This document shows, piece after piece, positions 33,848 to 43,256 of a stretch of DNA of 64,000 nucleotides (the stretch's first letter is position 1; every line of letters starts with the position of its first letter). Under the pieces are notes generated by a model. The model had not been told where the DNA came from and searched no databases. It saw only the letters and a program-made list of their open reading frames with translations. Position numbers and translations under genes: made by a program. Origin of the DNA: Ignavibacteria bacterium UBA2360 (GTDB lineage Bacteria; Bacteroidota; Ignavibacteria; Tepidaquicellales; OLB5); NCBI GenBank assembly GCA_002344125.1, contig DDTQ01000002.1, positions 90,147 to 154,146 on the forward strand. Direction: 5' to 3'.

Positions 33848-35089
33848 TCAGATCATTTCTATATAATCAAGATCTTTTCCGTATGTTTCTTCAAGTCTTG
33901 CTGCGGAAATATAAGCAAGTATCAGGGCAAGCCCTGCTACCAAACCCGCTGAATAAATTATTCCAACCGATGGATTCAGAAATTGAAACAGCAGCGTCAG
34001 CGGCACTACAGTACCCCTGATGAAATTTGGCACTGTTGTAGTAACCGTAGCCCTTAAATTAGTGCCGAACTGCTCGGAGGCATTAGTGACAAATACAGCC
34101 CAATAACCGCAGCTAATACCAAGGGCGATGCAAACAGTATAAAAATAGAATGAACCGAATGTGTTAAAAAACAGATATACTATTATCAGAATATTTGTCG
34201 CAAAGATAAATGCAAGTATGATCTTTTTTCTTGATTTGAAATACTGGCTCAAATATCCGCTCAGCATATCGCCCGCAGCAAGCCCTATATAACAGAACAT
34301 AACGGATTTTGCAGGTACAACTCCTTCAACGCCAAGCTGTTTGGCAAACGCATCTGAAAATGTAATGAGTATTCCTACAACAAACCAAAGCGGCGCGCCA
34401 ATCAGGATACATTTAACGTACTTCTTGAACCTGTTCCAGTTTGTAAATAAATGGAGGAACTCGCCCCTTACTATCTCACCTGATTTAATATTTTTGAACA
34501 TACCGGATTCATATATTCCAATTCTAAGAAAAAGCAGCAGCAATCCCATTCCACCGCCCACAAAATATGCGGTCCGCCAGTCAAACATATCAGCAACCAA
34601 TGCAGCCACTACGGCACCCAGAATTCCCACCGAGGCAACTATGGTAGTTCCGTAACCTCTGGATTCTTTGCTCATCACCTCGCTAACCAAAGTGATACCT
34701 GCGCCAAGCTCACCCGCTAAACCAATTCCTGCAATAACCCTGAGTACTGCGTATTGCTGTACATCCATTACAAATCCGTTCAATATGTTTGCGACTGAAT
34801 ACATTATGATTGAACCGAACAACACAGATATCCTGCCCCGTTTATCACCAAGCACACCCCACAATATTCCGCCTATCAGCATTCCCGCCATCTGCATGTT
34901 CAGCAGCAATACACCGTCTGAAAGAAGCGCGTCACCTGTTACACCCAGGGATTTCAAAGATGGGATCCTTACTATACTGAACAGTATCAGGTCATATATA
35001 TCTACAAAATATCCCAGCGCAGCAACAATAACTATTGCTTTTACATTCTTAGAACTGCTTTGAGAAATTTTTGAACCGGATTCTTGCAT
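33848..35089 (-). CDS. Major facilitator superfamily transporter
   Basis: 413 residues with twelve predicted membrane helices. The loop 2-3 signature GDKRGR is present (WGVLGDKRGRISVLFGS), and N-terminal 'AALGYFVDIYDLILFSIVR' resembles the sugar/metabolite:H+ symporter branch. It should move a small organic solute across the inner membrane; the substrate is unknown. It is divergent from the HAD hydrolase gene, with an 80-base shared upstream region. Confidence 0.88.
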   Translation of the reverse strand: MQESGSKISQSSSKNVKAIVIVAALGYFVDIYDLILFSIVRIPSLKSLGVTGDALLSDGVLLLNMQMAGMLIGGILWGVLGDKRGRISVLFGSIIMYSVANILNGFVMDVQQYAVLRVIAGIGLAGELGAGITLVSEVMSKESRGYGTTIVASVGILGAVVAALVADMFDWRTAYFVGGGMGLLLLFLRIGIYESGMFKNIKSGEIVRGEFLHLFTNWNRFKKYVKCILIGAPLWFVVGILITFSDAFAKQLGVEGVVPAKSVMFCYIGLAAGDMLSGYLSQYFKSRKKIILAFIFATNILIIVYLFFNTFGSFYFYTVCIALGISCGYWAVFVTNASEQFGTNLRATVTTTVPNFIRGTVVPLTLLFQFLNPSVGIIYSAGLVAGLALILAYISAARLEETYGKDLDYIEMI

Positions 35090-35169
35090 TAAATTAATTG
35101 TATATTAATGTTAAATTTGAAAATTAATCCCCGAAAATAATACATTTACAGTAATTTAAAAAGTAAATT

Positions 35170-36099
35170 ATGGCTATTGTTAAATTAATATCAGATTTTG
35201 ACGGCGTGTGGACAAATCAGCATATTGAAGCCGATTATGTCTGGAAATATATTCTTAATACCGTTGCTTCGCATACCGGCGATACACCCGAAACAATTGA
35301 TGCGCTTCTGCAGCAATCGAAAAATGAAATGGATAATACTCCGTATGATTACGGCTGGTTTAACGGGGGCGGAGTTTCTTGTTATTACCAGGAAGACCCC
35401 TTTGGCGATAATAACGCCATATTTGATTACATAGAAAGATCAGCAAGTGACCGCTCATACTCACACTTTAAGCAGGAGCTTGCCAGGCTGAAAGATGCTA
35501 TCGGCAAAAAAACAAACATGACACTGGCTGAATTTTCCAATGATTGCTTCATGAAATCAACCACCCAGTTCAAACTGGAAGGCAAACTTAAACCGGTTGA
35601 AACAGCCGGTGAGGTCATCAAAAAGCTTAACGCCGCGGGTGTAGAAATTGTTGTAGTATCAAATTCTAAAACAGAAAAGATTGAACATCTTTTCCGCAAA
35701 GCGGGACACACTGTTACCAACGAAAACGCCATTGTAAGGGGCAGGCTGCATGCAATAGGAGATGCCAGAAAATTTATAATTGATAGCGCATTCACAGAAC
35801 TTCCTGAATTCTATGAAATAACAGATAGGTTCAAAGTATGTTTAAGGCGCAGCAATTATTTTAAGATCCTTCTTGCTGAAATGCCTGATTATGTTATTGG
35901 TGATGTGTTCTCTCTTGATCTTGCGCTGCCGCTGTACTTAAGGCTTAATGACAAACGATTTGAAAAACTTAAGGTCATTCAGCGGGTTCATAAACATACC
36001 CCCGCATGGGTTAAAGATCATTTAAGCAGGGATGAGTTCAAAGGAATTGCGTTTATGGTTGATTCTATTGACGAACTGCCCGGTATATTGCTGAAGTAA
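35170..36099 (+). CDS. HAD-superfamily hydrolase
   Basis: 309 residues. Motif I is SDFDGVWT (nucleophile D9 and D11), motif II VVVSNSKTEK, and motif IV GDVFSLDLALP near residue 240; a lysine between them supplies motif III. A cap domain of ~110 residues is inserted after motif I. This is a phosphatase-type HAD of unknown substrate. It stands alone between the divergent MFS gene and the convergent mutL gene. The ATG at 35170 places motif I at the expected N-terminal position. Confidence 0.82.
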   Translation: MAIVKLISDFDGVWTNQHIEADYVWKYILNTVASHTGDTPETIDALLQQSKNEMDNTPYDYGWFNGGGVSCYYQEDPFGDNNAIFDYIERSASDRSYSHFKQELARLKDAIGKKTNMTLAEFSNDCFMKSTTQFKLEGKLKPVETAGEVIKKLNAAGVEIVVVSNSKTEKIEHLFRKAGHTVTNENAIVRGRLHAIGDARKFIIDSAFTELPEFYEITDRFKVCLRRSNYFKILLAEMPDYVIGDVFSLDLALPLYLRLNDKRFEKLKVIQRVHKHTPAWVKDHLSRDEFKGIAFMVDSIDELPGILLK

Positions 36100-36139
36100 C
36101 TAACTTCAAAAGTTTTTATAACTTTTGAGGTTTTATAAA

Positions 36140-37999
36140 CTATATCCCTGTTCTGTAAAACATCTTGTCAAGTTCATCCATCGAGAGCTTTACAATTGTG
36201 GGTCTGCCGTGGGGACAAACATACGGCATCTTTACTGAAAACAATTTATCTATAAGATTCAGCATCTCACCTTCGGTTAAATGATCACCCGCTTTTATTG
36301 CATGCTTGCATGCATAAGATTTTGCCAGGTTATCGCGCTTTTCCAGGTTAAGTTTTATATCATACTCCTTATACTGATCTATAAGTTCCTGAAGTATTTT
36401 TCCCTCATCCCCTATTCTTACATCAGAAGGAATTCCTTTTATCTTAACCTTCCTTTTGCTTTGCAGTTCAATTTCAAATCCAAGTGAACCAAGCTCTGCC
36501 TCTATTGCTTTTGCTACTTCATAATCAACAGGGTTCAGTTCCGTATATATGGGAATGAGCAGCTGCTGTGTTAAATTAGCATTTGAATTCAGTCTCTCAA
36601 TTGCCTGTTCATATAAAATCCTTTCATGCGCGGCGTGCTGATCTATTATCATTAGTGTGCTTTCAAGCTGGTACATGATGTACTTCCGCTGGAATTGCCA
36701 AATCTCATTTTTGCTTACCAGGCTGTCAGTATCAGGTTCCTTATATAACTTCTCTTCAAGTGGTGTCTTTTCCTGTTCAGGTATGCCCTCATCAGTAAAT
36801 TCAAATGCTGAGTTTGAATTTTTACCGAACATTTCGTGTATTACGGTCGGCTCATTTGTTAAGCCATCATGTTTTTTGAAAGTAAATCCCCCAGCCTGCG
36901 GAACTTTGCCTGTAAAGTTCGAAGATTTGAATATATTGGCGTTATAAGCAGTTTTGTTTTGTGAAATATCGAAGCCAGTTGTTTCAGGTATCTTCACCTT
37001 CACAACAAGATCATTCTTCTCAAGTGTGCTCCACACACCCCTGCGAATGAAACTGAACAAAGCCCGCTCTTCTTCAAATTTTACTTCAAGTTTAGAAGGA
37101 TGTACATTTATATCAAACTTCGCCGGGTCAAGCGTTAAGAAAATAAAAAAGTTCGGGTAATCACCTTTATCAACCAAATCCTCGTAAGCTGAGTGTACAG
37201 CAAATGATAATGCTTTGCTTACTACATACCTGTTATTCAGGTAAAGATTCTGGTCCTGTTTGTTTTTTTTGGTGAAGCTGGGTTTGGAAATATATCCCTT
37301 CAGCGAAAGCAGTTCGTTTGAATGTTCCACTTCAAGCAGGTTCTCACCTGCTTCCCTCCCGAAGATAGAAGTCAATCGTTCATGCAATGATTGCGCCGGC
37401 ATATCAAATATTTCTTCATCTTCATTTATGAATGAAAATGCCCGCCCAAAGTTCGCAATAGCGAGCCTTGTGAATGTATCGTATATATGTCTGAATTCAG
37501 TTTGATTGGTCTTTAAAAAGTTTCTGCGGGCGGGGGTGTTGTAGAATAAATTCCGTACAGCAATTGAAGTGCCTTTTTCAGTCTGTATCTTTGTGTGCTC
37601 AACAATTTCGTTTCCGTGATTTTTAATTTGTGTACCAAGTTCATCTTCTGCTCTCCTGGTTTTCAGCTCAACCTGTGCAACCGCCGCAATCGAAGCAAGT
37701 GCCTCGCCCCTGAAGCCCAGCGTTGTGATATGCTCCAGATCATCTGCTGCGGAAATTTTGCTGGTTGCATGCCTTTGAAAGCTGAGTATGGCGTCATCTT
37801 CATTCATTCCGCTGCCGTTATCAATCACCTGGATCAATGCTTTACCGGCATCACGTATTATCAATTGGACTGATGTCGCGCCCGCATCTATTGAATTTTC
37901 AATTAATTCTTTAACAACAGCTTCGGGTCTGCCAACAACTTCCCCTGCCGCTATGCGGTTAGCAATGAATTGAGGTAATATTTTTATTTGGTTTGGCAT
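36140..37999 (-). CDS. mutL: DNA mismatch repair protein MutL (endonuclease type)
   Basis: 619 residues. The GHKL ATPase has ELIENSIDAGA, DNGSGM and GFRGEAL. The C-terminal domain carries the metal-dependent nicking motif DQHAAHERILYE, plus ACKHAIKAG and CPHGRP, so this MutL should itself nick DNA, as in bacteria lacking MutH. It couples MutS mismatch recognition to strand incision. ftsY lies downstream on the same strand... in fact upstream by transcription, 101 bases before its start, separated by a dispersed-repeat-like spacer. Confidence 0.97.
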   Translation of the reverse strand: MPNQIKILPQFIANRIAAGEVVGRPEAVVKELIENSIDAGATSVQLIIRDAGKALIQVIDNGSGMNEDDAILSFQRHATSKISAADDLEHITTLGFRGEALASIAAVAQVELKTRRAEDELGTQIKNHGNEIVEHTKIQTEKGTSIAVRNLFYNTPARRNFLKTNQTEFRHIYDTFTRLAIANFGRAFSFINEDEEIFDMPAQSLHERLTSIFGREAGENLLEVEHSNELLSLKGYISKPSFTKKNKQDQNLYLNNRYVVSKALSFAVHSAYEDLVDKGDYPNFFIFLTLDPAKFDINVHPSKLEVKFEEERALFSFIRRGVWSTLEKNDLVVKVKIPETTGFDISQNKTAYNANIFKSSNFTGKVPQAGGFTFKKHDGLTNEPTVIHEMFGKNSNSAFEFTDEGIPEQEKTPLEEKLYKEPDTDSLVSKNEIWQFQRKYIMYQLESTLMIIDQHAAHERILYEQAIERLNSNANLTQQLLIPIYTELNPVDYEVAKAIEAELGSLGFEIELQSKRKVKIKGIPSDVRIGDEGKILQELIDQYKEYDIKLNLEKRDNLAKSYACKHAIKAGDHLTEGEMLNLIDKLFSVKMPYVCPHGRPTIVKLSMDELDKMFYRTGI

Positions 38000-38100
38000 A
38001 ATATCAACCTTTGGCGAAGCGAAGGAAGGAACGAAGGGTCTAATTCACCGCGGCAAAAATCTGCTTACCGAATGAGATCCTTCACCTCGTTCAGGATTCT
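38000..38100. other. Spacer with dispersed-repeat-like sequence between ftsY and mutL
   Basis: It contains GGCGAAGCGAAGGAAGG and TCCTTCACCTCGTTCAGGATTCTT, which on the other strand reads AATCCTGAACGAGGTGAAGG; such 'TTCGCTTCGCTCAGGAT'-like strings are typical dispersed repeats. A related GAAGGGTCTTCACCCTGAGC occurs at the right window end. No gene is seen. Confidence 0.45.
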
Positions 38101-39024
38101 TCAATCTTCAAGTAGCGCCTTTACAAAACTCTCTTTATCAAATACCTGCAGATCGTCAATTTGTTCGCCTACGCCTATATATTTCACGGGAATTTTCATC
38201 TCACTGCTTATCTTGAGTACTATACCACCTTTGGCGGTACCATCGAGTTTTGTTAAAACCAGTCCGGTAAGCGGTATGGAATTACTGAACTCTCTCGCTT
38301 GTGTCATACCATTCTGTCCCGTGGTCGCATCAAGCACTAGCAGCACTTCGTGCGGCGCTTCAGGCAGCTGTTTCTGGATAACGCGGTTAATCTTGCTTAG
38401 CTCTTCCATAAGGTTTACTTTTGTATGTAGCCTTCCGGCAGTATCGATAATTACGACGTCATACCCTTTTGCAATACCTGATTGAATTGTATTATAAACC
38501 ACTGCGCTGGGGTCTGACCCTTGAGCAAGCTGAATAATTTCTGTACCTGAGCGTTTTGCCCAGGTTTCAAGCTGTTCATTGGCAGCCGCGCGGAAAGTAT
38601 CCGCCGCGCCTATTAGGACACTATAACCTGCGTTTTTATAATTATACGCCATTTTGCCAATTGATGTGGTTTTGCCAACACCATTAACGCCAACTACAAT
38701 AATTACGTACGGTTTCTTATCAACTGTAAATGGTTTTTTTGCTTCGCCGTTTCCGCTTATGAATGCTCTTTTAAGTTCATCACGCAAAATTGCTTTAAGC
38801 TGGTCTGTCCGTTCATACTTTTCTTCTTTTACCCGTTCTTTCAGATTTTTTATGATCTTTTCTGTAGTATTCACACCTACATCACTGCTTAGCAGAATTT
38901 CTTCGAGGTTATCAAGAAAATCGTCATCAATTTCGCTTTTTGCATTAACAAGCTTATCAATTTTATTGAATATATTCTCATGGGTTTTCTTCAAACCCTG
39001 CTTTAATTTATCAAAAAGTCCCAT
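38101..39024 (-). CDS. ftsY: Signal recognition particle receptor FtsY
   Basis: 307 residues, a compact FtsY without a long acidic A domain. N domain ~1-90; G domain with G1 GVNGVGKTTSIGKMA, DTFRAAANEQLETW, G3 DTAGRLHT and G4 TKLDGTAKGG. It receives SRP-ribosome complexes at the inner membrane for co-translational insertion. Stop 101 bases before the mutL start; both are read leftwards and may be in one unit. Confidence 0.97.
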   Translation of the reverse strand: MGLFDKLKQGLKKTHENIFNKIDKLVNAKSEIDDDFLDNLEEILLSSDVGVNTTEKIIKNLKERVKEEKYERTDQLKAILRDELKRAFISGNGEAKKPFTVDKKPYVIIVVGVNGVGKTTSIGKMAYNYKNAGYSVLIGAADTFRAAANEQLETWAKRSGTEIIQLAQGSDPSAVVYNTIQSGIAKGYDVVIIDTAGRLHTKVNLMEELSKINRVIQKQLPEAPHEVLLVLDATTGQNGMTQAREFSNSIPLTGLVLTKLDGTAKGGIVLKISSEMKIPVKYIGVGEQIDDLQVFDKESFVKALLED

Positions 39025-39148
39025 ATTTTTTATTGATTAAGTGCAAAGTTACTTAATAAGGGTGAATATAAAAAGTGAATAAGTTACATAGTTAATAATG
39101 AATAATTAATTGCCTCTATTTCCCCTTTAACCTTGATTAACCTTTGAT

Positions 39149-39156
39149 TATATTTG
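39149..39156 (+). promoter_or_regulatory. Possible -7 box (TATATTTG) before the lipoprotein-terC unit
   Basis: TATATTTG fits TAnnTTTG, 28 bases before the ATG at 39185. A TTT at 39126-39128 lies at the right distance for a weak -33 element. Motif match only. Confidence 0.35.
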
Positions 39157-39184
39157 TATAATAACAATAATTAAGTCCATCTAA

Positions 39185-39700
39185 ATGAAGATTTTTCTCA
39201 ATTTTGTTCTGTTTTCTGCATTTATTCTAATTTTTACCTCCTGTGGAAGCGATAATAAACAAACTCAATCCAGCCTAACCAACTTGGAAGAAGATAAAAA
39301 GTTCGCCGTAACACTCTATGGCGATGAAGTAAAAGTAATTGCAAAAGGCGATCTCCTTGGAAACGGCAAACAATCCGCTATTGCAGCCGTAGTAATGAAA
39401 CAAACCGATAACAGCTTCTGGATAAAAAAAGGCAGCTTCCTGCAGAAAGAATCCGACGGATGGAAAGTTCTGCTTAAAATGGAAGAAAAACTTTCTACTC
39501 CAAAAGGTAACCTGCTTGAACAGGTGAACGCTGATAATGGTTATATTATAAGATTTGATTCAACCAAAAAACCTTTCAGCATAAATTTCGTAATGGCAAA
39601 TGAGTACGGCAAAGGCGCAAGTGATGAAGCTCTCATTTCATGGAACCCCGCCTCAGGAAATTTTGAGTTCGCAGAGATAAATAACGAACTACCCCAATAA
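39185..39700 (+). CDS. Small lipoprotein of unknown function
   Basis: 171 residues. The signal sequence MKIFLNFVLFSAFILIFTSC ends in the lipobox FTSC (lipidated C20). The mature part is a single ~140-residue beta-rich domain (VKVIAKGDLLGNGKQSAIAAV, SWNPASGNFEF) with an FG-GAP-like 'GDLLGNGKQ' phrase. I do not recognise the family. It precedes the TerC-family gene by 14 bases and is probably co-transcribed with it. Confidence 0.78.
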   Translation: MKIFLNFVLFSAFILIFTSCGSDNKQTQSSLTNLEEDKKFAVTLYGDEVKVIAKGDLLGNGKQSAIAAVVMKQTDNSFWIKKGSFLQKESDGWKVLLKMEEKLSTPKGNLLEQVNADNGYIIRFDSTKKPFSINFVMANEYGKGASDEALISWNPASGNFEFAEINNELPQ

Positions 39701-39714
39701 AATACCACTGCTGA

Positions 39715-40548
39715 ATGTCTCCTAAAAAAGCCCTCAAATGGGTTATATTCTGGATCTCTGTGGCGCTGGTATTTAACGCGGGCGTTTATTATTTTTTAGG
39801 ACAGCAGAAAGCCATTGAATTCCTAACCGGTTATATAATTGAAGAATCGCTGAGCGTTGATAACCTTTTCGTTTTTTTAGTACTTTTCAAATACTTCAAA
39901 ATACCCCTTGAGTACCAGCGCCGTGTACTGAACTGGGGCATTGTTGGCGTTATCATTTTACGCGGTATATTTATTTTTCTCGGAGCGGCTTTAATTTCAA
40001 ATTTTGGGTTCGTACTTTATATATTCGGCGCAATATTGATCTATTCAGGTTACCAAATGGCTTTTGGTAAGGAAAAAGAAATTCACCCTGAGCAAAATAA
40101 AGTACTCAGACTCTTCAAAAGATTTTACAAAGTCACCACAAATTACCATGGCGATCATTTTTTTGTTAAACGTGATGGTGTAAAATACGCAACCCCGCTC
40201 TTTGTATGCCTTATTGTGATCGAATCAACTGATCTTGTTTTCGCAATTGATTCCATACCCGCTATTTTCGCAATCACTACCGATCCGTTCATTGTATTTT
40301 CTTCAAATATCCTGGCCGTGCTTGGCTTAAGATCAATGTACTTCCTGCTCTCAGCAATTGCTGATAAATTTGAATTTGTGAAAAAAGGTGTAGGAATTAT
40401 CCTCTGTTATGTAGGAGTGAAAATGCTCGTTCCTATAGCGTTCCCCGGTTATCACATTCCTGTTTTTATCTCTCTGATAGTTATAATCTCAGTACTTGTA
40501 CTTTCAGTAATTATCTCCATAATTCTCAATAAACAGAAAGCAAAATAA
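39715..40548 (+). CDS. TerC/Alx-family integral membrane protein
   Basis: 277 residues with seven to eight membrane helices. Family motifs EESLSVDNLFVFLVLF and ESTDLVFAIDSIPAIFAI, with the paired conserved aspartates in membrane segments, identify TerC/Alx. By family knowledge several members handle manganese or other metals during protein secretion; 'tellurium resistance' is a historical name. No manganese riboswitch can fit in the 14-base gap to the upstream lipoprotein gene, so regulation would have to be from the shared promoter. Confidence 0.93.
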   Translation: MSPKKALKWVIFWISVALVFNAGVYYFLGQQKAIEFLTGYIIEESLSVDNLFVFLVLFKYFKIPLEYQRRVLNWGIVGVIILRGIFIFLGAALISNFGFVLYIFGAILIYSGYQMAFGKEKEIHPEQNKVLRLFKRFYKVTTNYHGDHFFVKRDGVKYATPLFVCLIVIESTDLVFAIDSIPAIFAITTDPFIVFSSNILAVLGLRSMYFLLSAIADKFEFVKKGVGIILCYVGVKMLVPIAFPGYHIPVFISLIVIISVLVLSVIISIILNKQKAK

Positions 40549-40684
40549 CCCCTTTTACGTCATTTCACCCCATTCACTACCGTCTTTAAATTATGTTTTT
40601 GGGTTTCAAAAACGTTAAATTATAACTAAATTTAACCAAATTTCTAAAAAATAAACTTATCTATAATAGAAAGTTAAGAATCAC

Positions 40685-41794
40685 ATGAATGTTCCTTTTG
40701 TTGATCTGAAAACACAATATCTGGGTATCAAAGAAGAGATTCTTTCCGAAATAAATGACGTACTCGATAATACCGCGTATATCTGCGGAAAAAAAGCAAA
40801 AAAATTTGAAGAAGATTTCGCAGGTATGCATGAAGTGAAACACGCCATTGGATTGAGTACGGGCACTGATGCTCTTCATGTAGCGTTGCATGCCCTTGGC
40901 ATAAAGCATGGCGATGAAGTTATCGTACCCGTTAATACATATATTGCAACCGCCGAAGGCGTTTCTTTATGTTACGCTAAGCCGGTTTTTGTAGATAATG
41001 ATGAAAAAACCTACAATATTGATATTAGTAGAATAGAAGCGGCAATCACCCCCAATACAAAAGCTATAATCCCGGTTCATCTCTACGGACAGCCCGCTGA
41101 AATGGATGCGATCCTTGAAATTGCGAAAAAACATAACCTGCATGTTGTTGAAGATTGCTCACAGGCTCACCTTGCGACCTACAAAGGTAAAAAGATCGGT
41201 GGTTTGGGCATTATAGGAACATTCAGCTTTTATCCGGGTAAAAATTTGGGCGCTTATGGTGAAGGCGGCGGAGTTACAACAAATGACAAAAAACTTTATG
41301 ATTTCATGCTCAGATTCCGCCAGCATGGTTCAATCGAAAAATACATCCACGAGATTGAAGGCCACAACTATAGACTTGAAGAAATTCAAGCCGGCGTACT
41401 CAATGTAAAAATGAAATACATTCAAAAATGGACAGATATGCGCCGCAAAAATGCAAAGTTATATACCGAAACATTTGCTTCACTCGGAATTGAAGAGGTT
41501 ATTACACCCTGGCATCCTGAGTACATTGATCCCGTTTATCACTTGTATATAATAAGAGTTAAGAACAGAGAGAAACTGATTGAGCACTTAAACAAAAACG
41601 GTATACAGAACGGATTGCATTACCCTCTCCCTTTGCACATGCAGAAAGCTTACAGTCATTTGAACTATAAACCCGATGATTTTCCGGTTGCAAAAAAATT
41701 CGCAGGTGAGATACTTTCAATTCCTATGTATCCGGAAATGACCGAAGAAATGATACACTATGTTTGCAGTACAATTAAAAAGTTCTATTCATAA
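40685..41794 (+). CDS. DegT/DnrJ/EryC1/StrS sugar aminotransferase (WbpE/PorR-like)
   Basis: 369 residues. PLP enzyme fold with STGTDALHVALHALG, VHLYGQPAEMD, EDCSQAHLA and the internal aldimine lysine K186 in FSFYPGKNLGAYGEGG. It transfers an amino group to a nucleotide-linked keto-sugar. Beside the WbpB-like oxidoreductase (43257) and WbpD-like acetyltransferase (44304) the most likely product is a 3-amino sugar nucleotide. Its stop abuts the next ATG (41795). First gene of the glycan operon. Confidence 0.92.
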   Translation: MNVPFVDLKTQYLGIKEEILSEINDVLDNTAYICGKKAKKFEEDFAGMHEVKHAIGLSTGTDALHVALHALGIKHGDEVIVPVNTYIATAEGVSLCYAKPVFVDNDEKTYNIDISRIEAAITPNTKAIIPVHLYGQPAEMDAILEIAKKHNLHVVEDCSQAHLATYKGKKIGGLGIIGTFSFYPGKNLGAYGEGGGVTTNDKKLYDFMLRFRQHGSIEKYIHEIEGHNYRLEEIQAGVLNVKMKYIQKWTDMRRKNAKLYTETFASLGIEEVITPWHPEYIDPVYHLYIIRVKNREKLIEHLNKNGIQNGLHYPLPLHMQKAYSHLNYKPDDFPVAKKFAGEILSIPMYPEMTEEMIHYVCSTIKKFYS

Positions 41795-43255
41795 ATGATA
41801 GACGAGTTCATCAAAAAATGGGGCGCCAAAAAACTGATCCTTTCAGTTAACGATATTCTATGTACATTAATTGCTTTCGTTTTGGCGCTTTATTTTACTG
41901 CACCCGGCATTAAAGTATATTTAACGGAATATTCGTTCATCGAAAAATTCCTGATCTTTCTTGCGGGCGCGCTGCTCATTGTACCAATCTTCAGGTATTA
42001 CCAGCTTTACAAGCACAAGTACTTTCTGCGTGTTGGCGAGCATACTCTTTTGATCCTGAAAGGACTGCTCATCAATAGTATAATAATCATTATTGGCATC
42101 TTCATTATCAAAACCCAGGAAGCCCTTCATGATTCAAGAACGCAGGTCATAATTTATTTTACTGTTTCATTCACCCTGCTTTTTATTACACGCGTTTTGC
42201 TGCTCCGCAGGATATTGAGAGCGAACTATGTTGGCGGCAACCTGAAAGAGTTCATTACCAGGAGGGCTCTCGCTGTTGGTGCGGGAAACCTCGGGATTTT
42301 CTTTTCTGAAATTCTGACCGTTAAGCCGCACTACCACATTGAATTGATAGGCTTCATTGATGAAAACCCGGATAAAAAAGGTAAAATTGTAAACAGGGTT
42401 CCTGTTATTGGTACTGTCGAAGAATTGATAGATATTTCTGAAGAACAGGAAATAGATGAAATTTTCATTACCATTCAAAATATAGAAAACAAAAAGCTGC
42501 TGGATCTTATTGAAAAGTGTAAACTTACAAATTGTCATGTTAACTTGGTTTCAAATCATTTTGATATAATCTCGGCAAAACTCGATGAAGGCGAATACCA
42601 CGATCTGAAAGTAATTTCTGTTTCGCCAAAACTCTCTCCGCTATACTCTGAAAAATTCAAACGGATATTTGATATCGCTGCCTCCGGGTTATTGATGCTG
42701 CTGCTTTTCCCTGTATGGCTGCTGATATCGGCTGCAATAAAATTATCATCATCGGGATCGGTTCTTTACAAGACAAACGTCATCGGCAAAAACGGAAAAG
42801 TTTTTACATGGTACAAGTTCAGAACTATGTTCGCCAATAATGATGCAAAGGCCCATGAGATTCATCTGGAAAAACTCATTACGGCTAATAAAGGATATAA
42901 AAAACTTGAAAATGATCCCCGGATTACGCCCATTGGCAAATACCTGCGCAAATTCAGTCTTGATGAACTTCCGCAGCTTTGGAATGTTTTTACTGGAAGT
43001 ATGAGCCTGGTTGGACCAAGACCCTGTTTACCGTACGAGTATGAGCACTTCAAAGATTGGCATAAACTTAAGTATAAAGTGATTCCCGGCATCACCGGAC
43101 TTGCGCAGATAATAGCCCGTAACAGGGAAGATGTAACTTTCAGCGATTCGGTGTTACTCGATTTGTATTATGCTGATAATCAATCCTTATGGCTTGATCT
43201 GAAAATATTATTCAAAACAATACCGGTCATGGTACTGGGCAAAGGAGGAATTTAA
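41795..43255 (+). CDS. Exopolysaccharide polyprenyl glycosylphosphotransferase (initiating sugar transferase)
   Basis: 486 residues. Four to five N-terminal membrane helices (~12-135), a Rossmann-like CoA-binding-type domain (~155-280, RALAVGAGNLGIFF), then a further helix and the bacterial sugar-transferase domain (~285-486): KRIFDIAASG, WYKFRTM, RITPIGKYLRKFSLDELPQL, MSLVGPRP, PGITGLAQ. It moves a sugar-1-phosphate onto undecaprenyl phosphate, starting a surface-glycan repeat unit. It is immediately downstream of the aminotransferase with no gap. Confidence 0.94.
   Translation: MIDEFIKKWGAKKLILSVNDILCTLIAFVLALYFTAPGIKVYLTEYSFIEKFLIFLAGALLIVPIFRYYQLYKHKYFLRVGEHTLLILKGLLINSIIIIIGIFIIKTQEALHDSRTQVIIYFTVSFTLLFITRVLLLRRILRANYVGGNLKEFITRRALAVGAGNLGIFFSEILTVKPHYHIELIGFIDENPDKKGKIVNRVPVIGTVEELIDISEEQEIDEIFITIQNIENKKLLDLIEKCKLTNCHVNLVSNHFDIISAKLDEGEYHDLKVISVSPKLSPLYSEKFKRIFDIAASGLLMLLLFPVWLLISAAIKLSSSGSVLYKTNVIGKNGKVFTWYKFRTMFANNDAKAHEIHLEKLITANKGYKKLENDPRITPIGKYLRKFSLDELPQLWNVFTGSMSLVGPRPCLPYEYEHFKDWHKLKYKVIPGITGLAQIIARNREDVTFSDSVLLDLYYADNQSLWLDLKILFKTIPVMVLGKGGI
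43241..43249 (+). promoter_or_regulatory. Shine-Dalgarno site that decides an AUC start
   Basis: AAAGGAGGA, with GGAGG (43244-43248) eight bases before ATC at 43257. The site lies inside the last codons of the sugar transferase. It fixes the start of the next gene although no ATG, GTG or TTG is available. Confidence 0.6.
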
Positions 43256-43256
43256 G

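Noticed and set aside
39715..40548. Tellurite-resistance operon
   Set aside because: Only one TerC/Alx protein is present, without other ter genes; the name is historical and metal handling is more likely.
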